Source of the DNA: Devosia equisanguinis
GTDB lineage: Bacteria > Pseudomonadota > Alphaproteobacteria > Rhizobiales > Devosiaceae
Assembly (NCBI GenBank): GCA_945888565.1
Contig: CAMDAL010000026.1
Coordinates: 1-18,265 of the forward strand
Length of the DNA stretch: 18,265 nucleotides
Direction of reading: 5' to 3'
Part shown: positions 1 through 7,675 of the stretch, in pieces
Layout: every line of letters begins with the position of its first letter
Position numbering within the stretch: the first letter of the stretch is position 1
The notes under the pieces: generated by a model
Database searches by the model: none
Seen by the model: the letters and a program-made list of their open reading frames with translations, nothing else
Told to the model about the DNA's origin: nothing
Position numbers and translations under genes: made by a program

Positions 1-59
1 CGATGCGGCCCCCTCGGTGGCCTGTCAGTCCGCGAAGCCGCCGTCCTTCCATGCCCGCC

Positions 60-88
60 TTGGCGTAACTGCCTACGCCGTGCTAGAC
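60..88 (+). promoter_or_regulatory. possible sigma70-type promoter of thrS
   Basis: TTGGCG (60-65) and CTAGAC (83-88) are separated by 17 nt and end 50 nt before the thrS start codon. The -35 half fits the alphaproteobacterial CTTG-type element and the -10 half is only a partial match. The first 138 bases otherwise hold nothing I can name: no gene with a convincing product ends there, although one frame closes with TAA at 66-68. This is inference from spacing and consensus only. Confidence 0.25.
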
Positions 89-138
89 ACCGCGCCTTGC
101 CGGACAATCCGGCAACCAACCCAATCCCGGAGATTGAA

Positions 139-2115
139 ATGACGATCAAGGTGACGTTCCCCGACGGTGCAACTCGCGACTATGCGCGTGGCACCACCGG
201 GACCACCGTGGTCGAATCCATCTCCCCCAGCCTCGCCAAGCGCACGGTGGCGATGAAGTGGAATGGCGTGCTCTCCGACCTCAGCGACGCGCTTGAGGCC
301 GATGGCAAGATCGAGTTCGTCATGCGCGACAGCGCCGATGGCCTCGGGCTGATCCGCCACGATGCCGCGCACGTCCTCGCCGAGGCGGTGCAGGAGCTGT
401 GGCCAACGACGCAGGTCACCATCGGCCCGGTGATCGAGAACGGCTTCTACTACGACTTCAAGCGCGACACCCCGTTCTCGGAGGACGATTTCCCGACCAT
501 CGAAAAGAAGATGGCCGAGATCGTGGCGCGCGGCGCTGCCTTCACCAAGGAAGTGTGGACCCGCGACGAGGCGAAGCGCGTCTTCGCGGCCAAGGGCGAA
601 AACTTCAAGGTCGAGCTGGTCGATGCCATTCCGGCCGACCAGATGATCAAGATCTACAAGCAGGGCCAGTGGTTCGACCTCTGCCGCGGCCCGCATATGC
701 GCTCGACCAAGGATATCGGCACCGCCTTCAAGCTGACCAAGGTGGCCGGTGCCTACTGGCGTGGCGACAGCAACAACCCGGTGCTGAGCCGCCTCTACGG
801 CACGGCGTTCGCGTCGCAGAAGGAACTCGACGAGTACCTGCACATGCTCGAGGAAGCCGAGAAGCGGGATCACCGCAAGATCGGCAAGGAGCTCGATCTC
901 TTCCACCTGCAGGAAGAAGCGCAGGGCTCGGTGTTCTGGCACCCCAAGGGCTTCACCATCTACAACCAGATGGAAGCCTATATCCGCCGCCGTCTCAACA
1001 CCTCGGGCTATGTCGAGGTGAAGACGCCGCAGCTGATGAGTTCGAAGTTCTGGATCGCCTCGGGGCACTGGGGCAAGTACCGCGAAAACATGTTCGTGGT
1101 GCCCGACGAGGTCCCCGGGACCGAGGAAGATGGCCCGGTGCTGTCGGGCAAGGGCGATCTGATGGCCCTCAAGCCGATGAACTGCCCCGCCCACATCCAG
1201 ATCTTCAACCAGGGTATCAAGTCGTACCGCGACCTGCCCATTCGCATGGCCGAGTTCGGCTGCTGCCACCGCAACGAGGCCCATGGTGCACTGCACGGCC
1301 TGATGCGGGTGCGGCAGATGACGCAGGACGATGCCCACATCTTCTGTACCGAGGAGCAGATCCAGGCCGAGACCGAGCGTTTCGTGCACCTGCTCTACTC
1401 GGTGTACGAGCACATGGGCTTCGAGAACGTCGTCATCAAGCTGGCGACGCGGCCGGAGAAGTTCGGCGGCACCATCGAGCGCTGGGACGCGGCTGAGAAG
1501 TCGCTCGGCGATGCGCTGCTCGCCACCGGCTACAAGTTCGAGATCGCGGAGGGGGAGGGCGCCTTCTATGCGCCCAAGCTCGAGTTCCACCTGAAGGATG
1601 CGATCGGCCGGTCCTGGCAGGTGGGCACGCTGCAGCTCGACTACGTGCTGCCTGAGCGGCTCGGCGCCATGTACGTCGCCGAGGACGGGACCAAGAAGTA
1701 CGCGGTGATGCTGCACCGCGCCATTCTCGGCTCGCTCGAGCGCTTCATCGGCATGCTGATCGAGCACTATGCCGGCCGGATGCCGATGTGGCTCGCCCCG
1801 ACCCAGGTCGTGGTCGCCACCATCGTGTCGGAGGCCGACGACTATGCGCAGAAGCTGGTCGATCGCCTGCGGGCCGGCGGTATCCGCGCCGAACTCGACG
1901 CCCGCAACGAGAAGATCAACTACAAGGTGCGCGAGCACTCGGTGCAGAAAGTGCCGCTGATGTTCGTGGTCGGCAAGCGCGAGGCCGAGGAGGGCACCGT
2001 GTCGGTCCGCCGCCTCGGCACCGAGGGGCAGAAGGTGATGCCGGCGACCGACGCCGTCGTCGAGCTGATGGCCGAAGCCGTGCCGCCGGACCTCAAGGCA
2101 AAGCAGGCCGCGTAA
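139..2115 (+). CDS. thrS: threonine--tRNA ligase
   Basis: Class II aminoacyl-tRNA synthetase that charges tRNA-Thr in the cytoplasm and edits Ser-tRNA-Thr. The 658 residues show the usual order. A TGS domain (about 1-62) is followed by the editing domain with HxxxH (H74, H78) and the CRGPH cysteine (C182). The catalytic core carries the zinc ligands C349 (MNCPAH), H400 (QDDAHIFC) and H526 (VMLHRA), with class II motif 2 near FGCCHRNE. A C-terminal anticodon-binding domain starts around 555. I chose the ATG at 139 because GGAG (129-132) lies six bases upstream. An in-frame TTG at 97 would add 14 low-complexity residues without a ribosome site. Length is normal for alphaproteobacteria, all catalytic residues are present and no T-box leader is visible. 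It stands alone on the plus strand and ends in a strong terminator. Identity is certain. Confidence 0.98.
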   Translation: MTIKVTFPDGATRDYARGTTGTTVVESISPSLAKRTVAMKWNGVLSDLSDALEADGKIEFVMRDSADGLGLIRHDAAHVLAEAVQELWPTTQVTIGPVIENGFYYDFKRDTPFSEDDFPTIEKKMAEIVARGAAFTKEVWTRDEAKRVFAAKGENFKVELVDAIPADQMIKIYKQGQWFDLCRGPHMRSTKDIGTAFKLTKVAGAYWRGDSNNPVLSRLYGTAFASQKELDEYLHMLEEAEKRDHRKIGKELDLFHLQEEAQGSVFWHPKGFTIYNQMEAYIRRRLNTSGYVEVKTPQLMSSKFWIASGHWGKYRENMFVVPDEVPGTEEDGPVLSGKGDLMALKPMNCPAHIQIFNQGIKSYRDLPIRMAEFGCCHRNEAHGALHGLMRVRQMTQDDAHIFCTEEQIQAETERFVHLLYSVYEHMGFENVVIKLATRPEKFGGTIERWDAAEKSLGDALLATGYKFEIAEGEGAFYAPKLEFHLKDAIGRSWQVGTLQLDYVLPERLGAMYVAEDGTKKYAVMLHRAILGSLERFIGMLIEHYAGRMPMWLAPTQVVVATIVSEADDYAQKLVDRLRAGGIRAELDARNEKINYKVREHSVQKVPLMFVVGKREAEEGTVSVRRLGTEGQKVMPATDAVVELMAEAVPPDLKAKQAA

Positions 2116-2120
2116 GAACG

Positions 2121-2146
2121 AAGGGCGCCCACGAGGCGCCCTTTTT
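2121..2146 (+). terminator. Rho-independent terminator of thrS
   Basis: AAGGGCGCC (2121-2129) and GGCGCCCTT (2135-2143) form a perfect 9-bp stem with a CACGA loop, followed by TTT. It begins six bases after the thrS stop codon. On the minus strand the same stem is not followed by a T-run, so it terminates thrS well. It would serve the converging cupin gene, which stops at 2151, only weakly. Confidence 0.9.
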
Positions 2147-2150
2147 CATC

Positions 2151-2507
2151 TCAGGCAGCGGCGATATGGATGGTGATCCGGCAGCTTTCGCGCGGGCGCT
2201 GCACTGGCGCCGTGCGGCAGAGGATGCGCGCCGGACTGCCTGTGTCGTTGCGGTAGGCATACCAGGCGCTGGCGGGAATGCGGACGAAGTCTCCGCCGCG
2301 CACCCAGCCGGTCATGCCGTTGATCATCACCTCGAGCACGCCCTCCTCGACGAGGATGATCGTTTCGGCCTGTTCCTGCATGTACGGCCCCACCTGCGCC
2401 CCGGGCTGCACCACATGTGGCTGGCCGTGGTAGCCGATGCCGGCCCCGCACGGGTTGGCGATATGGAAAACCTGCTCGCCTGCAATGAAGAATGCGCGTC
2501 TCGACAT
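2151..2507 (-). CDS. small single-domain cupin protein with histidine-free metal site
   Basis: A 118-residue cupin-fold protein of unknown substrate, presumably cytoplasmic. Both cupin signatures align. In motif 1 (about 36-56) the two usual histidines are Y42 and Q44, while E48 is kept and the hairpin ends at G56. In motif 2 (72-87) the order GGDFVRIP, then Y83 where histidine is expected, then N87 is seen. The canonical three-His metal site is therefore missing, which argues against a standard metal-dependent oxygenase or isomerase and for a binding, sensing or non-canonical role. The ATG start has a good GGGGGAG sequence 6-12 bases upstream. The gene converges on thrS and is followed by its terminator. 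The upstream PilZ gene is on the same strand, 97 bases away. The fold is well supported; the function is unknown. Confidence 0.8.
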   Translation of the reverse strand: MSRRAFFIAGEQVFHIANPCGAGIGYHGQPHVVQPGAQVGPYMQEQAETIILVEEGVLEVMINGMTGWVRGGDFVRIPASAWYAYRNDTGSPARILCRTAPVQRPRESCRITIHIAAA

Positions 2508-2604
2508 CTCTGGCTCCCCCAGCCGCGAAGCCCCCTTCGCCCCGCCGAACGTAAGCGCGGTACGATGAATGGGAGTTGAACGGTGTCGTGGGGAGAACAG
2601 TCGC

Positions 2605-2880
2605 TCAGCGGCTTCCGATGGCGTCGTGGAAGTGTACGCCGAGTTCCTTCAGCGAGCGCCACATCACCGTGCAGCCCTGCGGCCGGACCTTCGCGACCAT
2701 CAGGTCGAAGGTGCGGGGGATGTTGGAGACGGTTCCGCTCACCACTTCCAGCTTGGCGCCGGTGTCGGAGAGGTTGCGGATGATGCAAAGGACGCGGGTC
2801 CGGCCGCCGTCGAACGCGATCGTGGCCTCGATCATCGTGTTGCGGCGCGGGGAAAGGCGTTGCTCGAGGCGAGTGTCCAC
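2605..2880 (-). CDS. PilZ domain protein (predicted c-di-GMP binder)
   Basis: A stand-alone PilZ domain of 91 residues. PilZ domains bind cyclic di-GMP through an N-terminal arginine motif and a (D/N)xSxxG motif. Here R8-L-S-P-R12 with R13 supplies the first and N36-L-S38-D-T-G41 the second, so ligand binding is plausible. No partner domain, signal peptide or membrane segment is present. The start is the GTG at 2878-2880, preceded by AGGAG with a six-base spacer; no in-frame ATG gives the arginine motif. The next genes upstream on this strand are a cyclase remnant and a large GGDEF-EAL protein, which could set the c-di-GMP level this protein reads. That link is inferred from proximity only. 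Target process unknown. Confidence 0.88.
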   Translation of the reverse strand: MDTRLEQRLSPRRNTMIEATIAFDGGRTRVLCIIRNLSDTGAKLEVVSGTVSNIPRTFDLMVAKVRPQGCTVMWRSLKELGVHFHDAIGSR

Positions 2881-2971
2881 TATGGGCTCCTGAAACCTGC
2901 GCGGACCGTGACAGAGCGGGGTGTGAAAATCGCTTACGCGAAGGGTAAAATTAGTGCTGCGCCGGAAGTGG

Positions 2972-3147
2972 TTAGGTCAGCCCCGTCATTTTCAGCCCCT
3001 GCAGGTAGCGCGACAGCAGCGAGGGATACATGAACCGCAGCCCGGCACGAGGCGCAAGGTCTGGCGCTCATTGCGTTCCACGAGGCGGGAGTATCCCACA
3101 ACGTCCAGCGATACGATCGGGACCAGGCGGCGGTCGGGTTGTGCCAT
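2972..3147 (-). pseudogene. collapsed remnant of a class III adenylate/guanylate cyclase gene
   Basis: From the ATG at 3147 the reading MAQPDRRLVPIVSLDVVGYS, followed by RLVERNE, matches the start of the catalytic domain of class III cyclases. These typically begin RRLAAILAADVVGYSRLM, and the D is the first metal ligand. After about 31 residues the match stops. In a shifted frame the sequence continues as RFMYPSLLSRYLQGLKMTGL and ends at TAA (2972-2974). That resembles the last residues of long TPR-containing cyclases, which commonly end GLRKAGLPE. The central several hundred codons are gone. I therefore read it as an internal deletion joining the two ends out of frame. The N-terminal match is strong; the C-terminal match is weaker. 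Together with the spacers on either side it fills the 396-base gap between the PilZ and GGDEF-EAL genes, where nothing else is recognisable. Confidence 0.6.
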
Positions 3148-3276
3148 GCGGATATGCTTCTGCTGCAGCGCGCCTATATGGCATCGGCGAGTAGGACACT
3201 GATAGCGCTTGCAGAAACGATGCAGGTTGTTGCTGCGGTTTTCCCGCTTGTGCTGCACAACGGCAAGTCGATCCGG

Positions 3277-5814
3277 CTACGATGCCTCGCGCCAACCCGG
3301 GTTACGCAGCAGCGATTCGAGTGTACTGGCCGGCATCGGCCGGGCGAAAGCGAAGCCCTGCAGCATGTCGCAGCCCAGTCCGCGCAGGATGTCGGCCTGC
3401 TCGTAGGTCTCGACGCCCTCGGCTACCACCTTGATGCCGAGCGAACGCCCGATATCGATCAGCGAGCCCACAAGCTGCTGCTGGCTGCGCGAAGTACTCA
3501 GTTCTTCGATGAACTGGCGATCGATCTTGAAGCGCGTCGGCCTTAGCCTCAACAGGCTGAGGATCGAGGCGTGGCCGGTGCCGAAATCGTCGATCGAGAG
3601 GTCGATGCCGAGGTCGCGAATGCGGTCGAGGTTCCAGCGCACCGTGTCGTCGAGGTCATCGAGGAAGATCGATTCGAGCAGCTCGAAGCTCAGCGTGCCG
3701 GGCTCGAACTTGATGTCGCGCAGCGAAGCAACCAGCCGCTCATCGCTCAGCCGGCGGAACGAGACGTTCACCGATACGCCGGGCACCTTCAGCCCGGCCG
3801 CCCGCCATGCGTTGAAGTCGTCCAGCGCCTTGTGCAGGATCACGCTGTCGATCGCGGTGACGACGTTGAGGTCCTCGGCCACGCGCAGGAAGCGGGCAGG
3901 GGGCAGGATTCCCTCCTTGGGATGCCGCCAGCGCGCCAGCGCCTCGACCCCGCAAAGCTCCATCGTCCGGGCGTCAAACAAGGGTTGGTACCAGGGCAGG
4001 AACTCCTCCTGTTCGATCCCTTGCAGGATCTGGTCGGCAAGGTGTTTGGTGTGGACCGCCTCGGCCTGCAGCGCCTCGGAGAAGAACTCGAAGCAGTTCT
4101 TGCCACGCGCCTTGGCCCGGTAGAGCGCAATGTCCGCATCGATCATCAGCCGCACCGGATCGATGCTTGCCCCGTGCTGTGCCGCAATGCCGATCGAAGC
4201 GCCGAAACGGCAGTGGTGCCCATGGTAGGGCACCGGCTGCCGCATCTGGTCGACGATAGCGCGCGCCAGCTCGATCAGCCGGTTCTGGTCGCCCGAATAG
4301 GAGCACACGACGATGAACTCGTCGCCGCCGACTCGCGCCACGAAGTCGCATGGCCCGAGGTTGCTCCGCAGCAGTTCGGCCGCGTGCACCAGCATGGCAT
4401 CGCCGGCGATGTGGCCGAGCGTGTCGTTGATCTGCTTGAAGCGGTCGAGGTCGATATGCAGCAGGGCAACGCTCGCGCCGTTCTGTTGGGCCTCCGCTGC
4501 GCGCTCGGAGAGCACCTGGTCGAGGTAGCGACGGTTCGGCAGCCCGGTCAGCGTGTCGTGCAACGCGTTGTGTTCGATCCGCGCCTTGGCGGCTTCCAGT
4601 TCGAAGTTGCGCGCCTCGGCCAGGTCTTTGGCCCGCTGCAGTTCGCGATGCGCCGCAACTTCCTCGGTCTCGTCCCAGTTCACGCCCAGCATGCGTGGTA
4701 TCCCGAGTGAATCGCGGTACCAGCGACCCTGGGTACGAACGATCCGCTCCTGCTTGTTGTCCTGCCGGATAATGCGGAACTCGGACACGTAGGTGGAACG
4801 GGCCTCGACGGCACTGTTGACCCTGTGCTGGGCGATTGCTGCATCTTCGGGATGCAACGCGTTCTCCCACATCGTCGCCCCGATGGGGAGGTCGTCGGAA
4901 ATGCCGTAGATCTCCCGCACCTGGCCGTCCCAGAACAGCTCTCCGGTGTCGAGATTTGCCTCGAAGAGCCCGATGCGCGACACTTCCAGCGCCAGTTCAA
5001 GCCGGCGCGACAGCCGCAGCAACTGATCCTCGGCAGTCTTCTGTTCGGTGATGTCGGTGTCGGTGCCGATGATGCGCTTCGGCTTGCCGTCGGGAAACCA
5101 CTCGATCGGCGAGCCGAGGCTCGAGATCCAGATGTATTGCCCGTTCCGGTGCCGCTCGCGATACTCCATGTGGACGCGCCGCACCTCGCCATTGTGCTGC
5201 TGGCGGATCAGCTCGAGGATTCGCGGCAGGTCCTCCGGGTGCACCCTGTCCGCCCACACGTCATGCGGGTCCCCGTCGTCGCCGTCGGGATTCATGCCGC
5301 GCATCGTCCGCCAGGTGCGCGAATGGTAGACGACGCCGGTGCTGAGGTCGGAATCCCAGACGCCCTGGCGCGCGCTTTCGAGCGCCATCTCCCAGCGGCT
5401 TTCCGAGCGGTCGAGTGCCGCCGCAATGTCGCGCAGCGCACTGACGTCGTGTACCAGACCCCACAGCGTATCACCGTCGGCGCTGACGATGCCGGTCGCC
5501 AGGTGGTGGTGGCCATCGGGCAGCGGAATGGCCAGTTCAATTGTCGGGGCAGCCGTGTCGGCCCGGACCTGCCTGATCGCCGCGAAAAGCGTCCGGCGGC
5601 CTCCCAGGCCGCGCAGCAACTGCCGAAGGTTCGGTTGGCTGTCGCGGCCGAGCATGGAAAGCAGCCCGGGGGAACAGGTCAGGCCACCCGCAGGCGACCA
5701 CGACCACCGCCCCAGACCGGCAAGGCGTTCTGCCTCGGCGAACTGCCGGGCGACCTGATCGGGGATAGTTCCGCCTATCGCCGAAATATGCCGGGTCCGC
5801 TGTGAAGCCTTCAT
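3277..5814 (-). CDS. PAS-PAS-PAS-GGDEF-EAL c-di-GMP turnover protein
   Basis: An 845-residue soluble signalling protein that should make and/or degrade cyclic di-GMP; no membrane segment is seen. Numbering from the ATG at 5814, a weak PAS-like region covers about 20-125. A PAS_3-type domain (about 140-258) has the typical VHPEDL and ends TDTDITEQK. A second PAS_3 domain follows (about 275-385). The GGDEF domain (about 415-580) has an intact GGDEF at 496-500. The EAL domain (about 590-840) has VEALARW (EAL 624-626), NVS, IDDFGTG (742-747), FKID, AEGVE and LQGFAFARP. Both active sites look intact. The inhibitory RxxD I-site is not: the equivalent residues read GPCD. The ATG at 5814 follows GAGGA; an in-frame TTG at 5859 would add 15 residues with no ribosome site. 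Sensory ligand unknown. Confidence 0.95.
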   Translation of the reverse strand: MKASQRTRHISAIGGTIPDQVARQFAEAERLAGLGRWSWSPAGGLTCSPGLLSMLGRDSQPNLRQLLRGLGGRRTLFAAIRQVRADTAAPTIELAIPLPDGHHHLATGIVSADGDTLWGLVHDVSALRDIAAALDRSESRWEMALESARQGVWDSDLSTGVVYHSRTWRTMRGMNPDGDDGDPHDVWADRVHPEDLPRILELIRQQHNGEVRRVHMEYRERHRNGQYIWISSLGSPIEWFPDGKPKRIIGTDTDITEQKTAEDQLLRLSRRLELALEVSRIGLFEANLDTGELFWDGQVREIYGISDDLPIGATMWENALHPEDAAIAQHRVNSAVEARSTYVSEFRIIRQDNKQERIVRTQGRWYRDSLGIPRMLGVNWDETEEVAAHRELQRAKDLAEARNFELEAAKARIEHNALHDTLTGLPNRRYLDQVLSERAAEAQQNGASVALLHIDLDRFKQINDTLGHIAGDAMLVHAAELLRSNLGPCDFVARVGGDEFIVVCSYSGDQNRLIELARAIVDQMRQPVPYHGHHCRFGASIGIAAQHGASIDPVRLMIDADIALYRAKARGKNCFEFFSEALQAEAVHTKHLADQILQGIEQEEFLPWYQPLFDARTMELCGVEALARWRHPKEGILPPARFLRVAEDLNVVTAIDSVILHKALDDFNAWRAAGLKVPGVSVNVSFRRLSDERLVASLRDIKFEPGTLSFELLESIFLDDLDDTVRWNLDRIRDLGIDLSIDDFGTGHASILSLLRLRPTRFKIDRQFIEELSTSRSQQQLVGSLIDIGRSLGIKVVAEGVETYEQADILRGLGCDMLQGFAFARPMPASTLESLLRNPGWREAS

Positions 5815-5880
5815 GCTCGCACGATCCTCGCGGTCCAACCCCTCGGACCTGAGTTGCAAGCTTTGACCGGGCCCGCTTTA

Positions 5881-5897
5881 AATTCCCTTACGGAATT
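5881..5897. repeat. inverted repeat upstream of the GGDEF-EAL gene
   Basis: AATTCC (5881-5886) and GGAATT (5892-5897) form a 6-bp dyad around CTTAC. It lies in the 96 bases between the sigma factor stop codon and the GGDEF-EAL start. It could be an operator for the GGDEF-EAL gene or a weak terminator of the ECF42 operon, since on the minus strand it is followed by TAAAG rather than a T-run. Neither reading is firm. Confidence 0.35.
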
Positions 5898-5910
5898 GCC
5901 TCATTGGCGA

Positions 5911-7182
5911 TCAGGCTGCACACGTCCTGGCCCGTTCGAGCAGCAGGTCGCGCTCGGCCTCGTTGCGTGTCATCTGGGCCGCGCGTTCAAATTCGGCCCG
6001 AGCCTCGCCGGTCCGGCCGAGCTTCAAGAGGAAGTCGCCACGCACCGCAGGCAGCAGGTGATAATGCTTCAGTGCCGGCGCATCGCCCAGCGCATCGAGC
6101 AGCAGCAGCCCCTTCGCCGGGCCGAAGGCCATGGCGTGCGCCACGGCCCGGTTGAGCTCCACCACGGGGCTTGGCATGACAGCTGCGAGCAGATCGTAGA
6201 ACCCGGCAATCGCCACCCAGTCAGTGTCGGCCGCCTGTCGGGCCCGCGCGTGGCATGCCGCGATCGACGCCTGCAGCGCGTACGGTCCGGCGGCGCCGCC
6301 CTGTTCCACTGCGCGCTGCAGCGCCGAAAGTCCGCGCCGGATCAGCATCTGGTCCCATTTGCTGCGGTCCTGGTCGAGCAGCAGCACAGGCGTTCCGTCG
6401 CGCCCGGCACGCGCCGGCATCCGCGACGCCTGCAGCTCCATCAGGGCCACGAGGCCATGCACCTCTGGTTCGTCCGGCGCGAGCCCGGCGAGCACGCGGC
6501 CCAGCCGCATCGCCTCCTCGCAGAGCTGCGGCCGGGTCCAGTCCGTGCCCGAGGTGGCGGTGTAGCCCTCGTTGAAGATCAGGTAGAGCACTTCGAGCAC
6601 CGAGCCGAGCCGCGCCACCCGATCCGCGCCCCGCGGCACCTCGAACGGCAGGCCGGCTTCGGCGAGGGTCTTCTTGGCCCGCACGATCCGCTGCGCCACG
6701 GTGGCTTCCGGCACGAGGAAGGCCCGCGCGATCTCGTCCGTGCTCAGCCCGCCCAGCAATCGCAGCGTCAACGCCACGCGCGCTTCCGCCGATATGGCCG
6801 GGTGGCACGAGGTGAAGATCAGCTTCAGCAGGTCGTCGCCGACATCGTCGTCGAGCGGCGTATCGAGGTCGGGAGCCGTCTGTTCCTCCTCCCGCATGTC
6901 GTGGCCCAGTTCGTCGAGCTTCCGCGCCACCATCTTGTTGCGCCTGAAATAGTCGATGGCGCGTCGCTTAGCCGTCTGCATCAGCCAGGCGCCGGGGTTG
7001 CGCGGCACACCCTCGGCCGGCCAGTGCTTCAGCGCCACGATCAGCGCATCCTGCGCCAGTTCCTCGGCCAGCCCGACATCGCGCACGATGCGGGTGAGCC
7101 CGGCAATCAGCCGCGCCTGTTCGAGTCGGAAAGTGGCCGCAATGGCCCGCTGCGTGTCGCGTTCGGAAGTCGGTTCGCTCAT
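5911..7182 (-). CDS. ECF42-type RNA polymerase sigma factor with C-terminal TPR-like extension
   Basis: A 423-residue sigma factor of the ECF42 group, which carries a long C-terminal extension and is usually encoded beside DGPF/YCII proteins instead of an anti-sigma factor. Sigma region 2 spans about 15-85 (GLAEELAQDALIVALKHWP, RNPGAWLMQTAKRRAIDYFR). Region 4 spans about 130-178 (RLLGGLSTDEIARAFLVPEA, QRIVRAKKTL). The DUF6596-type segment (about 185-285) contains LEVLYLIFNEGYTAT. The C-terminal part includes the characteristic SPVVELNRAVA and ends in helical TPR-like sequence. No membrane segment is present. The ATG at 7182 is the only start that keeps region 2 whole, but no Shine-Dalgarno sequence is visible: a 13-bp hairpin ends one base before it. 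It is the third gene of an operon with two DGPF genes. In studied ECF42 factors the extension is needed for activity; the signal is unknown. Confidence 0.95.
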   Translation of the reverse strand: MSEPTSERDTQRAIAATFRLEQARLIAGLTRIVRDVGLAEELAQDALIVALKHWPAEGVPRNPGAWLMQTAKRRAIDYFRRNKMVARKLDELGHDMREEEQTAPDLDTPLDDDVGDDLLKLIFTSCHPAISAEARVALTLRLLGGLSTDEIARAFLVPEATVAQRIVRAKKTLAEAGLPFEVPRGADRVARLGSVLEVLYLIFNEGYTATSGTDWTRPQLCEEAMRLGRVLAGLAPDEPEVHGLVALMELQASRMPARAGRDGTPVLLLDQDRSKWDQMLIRRGLSALQRAVEQGGAAGPYALQASIAACHARARQAADTDWVAIAGFYDLLAAVMPSPVVELNRAVAHAMAFGPAKGLLLLDALGDAPALKHYHLLPAVRGDFLLKLGRTGEARAEFERAAQMTRNEAERDLLLERARTCAA

Positions 7183-7183
7183 G

Positions 7184-7214
7184 GCGGCGGATCAGACCAA
7201 ATCTGATCCGCCGC
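7184..7214 (-). promoter_or_regulatory. 13-bp hairpin abutting the ECF42 sigma start codon
   Basis: GCGGCGGATCAGA (7184-7196) and TCTGATCCGCCGC (7202-7214) pair perfectly with a five-base loop. The element lies in the 44-base gap between the second DGPF gene (stop at 7227) and the sigma ATG (7182), and takes the place where a ribosome-binding site should be. No T-run follows on either strand, so it is not an ordinary terminator. Likely roles are translational restraint of the sigma factor, an mRNA processing or stability block, or a protein-binding site. Confidence 0.75.
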
Positions 7215-7226
7215 TTCAAGCAAGCG

Positions 7227-7655
7227 CTAGACAGCGTCGCCGGTCTTGTCCCGCATTACCTGCTCGCGCGCCTGCAGTTCAGGGGTGAAGGCGTCGCCGA
7301 AATCCTCCATCGAGACGAAGCGGCGCAGTTCCAACTGCACGTTGCCATTGCCGTCTTCGGGCGGCCACTGCTTCACCCACTCGATCGCCTCTTCGTACGA
7401 AGCGACGTCGATCACCGTGTATCCGGCGATCAGTTCCTTCGCTTCGGCGAACGGTCCGTCAATGACGGTCGGCTTGCCGTTCGAGAAGCTGATCGTGGCG
7501 CCGTAGCGGCTCGGCTTCAGGCCGTCGCCGCCCACCATAACGCCGGCAGCCACCAGCTTTTCGTTGTAGGCCGTCATCGCCTCGATCAGTTCGGTCGAGG
7601 GCATTGCCTCGGCTTCGGTCTCGGTATCGGCCTTGCGGATGATCATGAAACGCAT
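7227..7655 (-). CDS. DGPF/YCII-related domain protein (second copy)
   Basis: A 142-residue protein of the DGPF (YCII-related) family, small ferredoxin-like alpha/beta proteins of unknown biochemistry that accompany ECF42 sigma factors. It begins MRFMIIRKADTETEAEAMPS and carries the family signature IDGPFAEAKELIAGYTVIDV around residues 70-90. The usual length is about 120-140 residues. The ATG at 7655 is preceded by GAGGA about seven bases upstream; longer in-frame readings only run into the preceding gene. It is the second of two tandem DGPF genes, separated by 20 bases from the first and followed after 44 bases by the sigma factor. The two copies share the same start (MRFMII.KA) and core, so they are paralogues, but they are well diverged. 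Cytoplasmic; no signal peptide. Confidence 0.93.
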   Translation of the reverse strand: MRFMIIRKADTETEAEAMPSTELIEAMTAYNEKLVAAGVMVGGDGLKPSRYGATISFSNGKPTVIDGPFAEAKELIAGYTVIDVASYEEAIEWVKQWPPEDGNGNVQLELRRFVSMEDFGDAFTPELQAREQVMRDKTGDAV

Positions 7656-7675
7656 GTCGAATTCCTCTCTTGGGC

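Noticed and set aside
73..1938. 621-codon open frame on the minus strand across thrS
   Set aside because: It is the antisense of thrS, with low-complexity His/Leu/Arg/Asp-rich sequence typical of antisense frames in GC-rich genes. thrS itself has every family motif.
3148..3276. Small gene in the spacer between the cyclase remnant and the GGDEF-EAL gene
   Set aside because: The open frames there have no ribosome site, no recognisable domain and odd composition. I see nothing functional apart from possible leader sequence.
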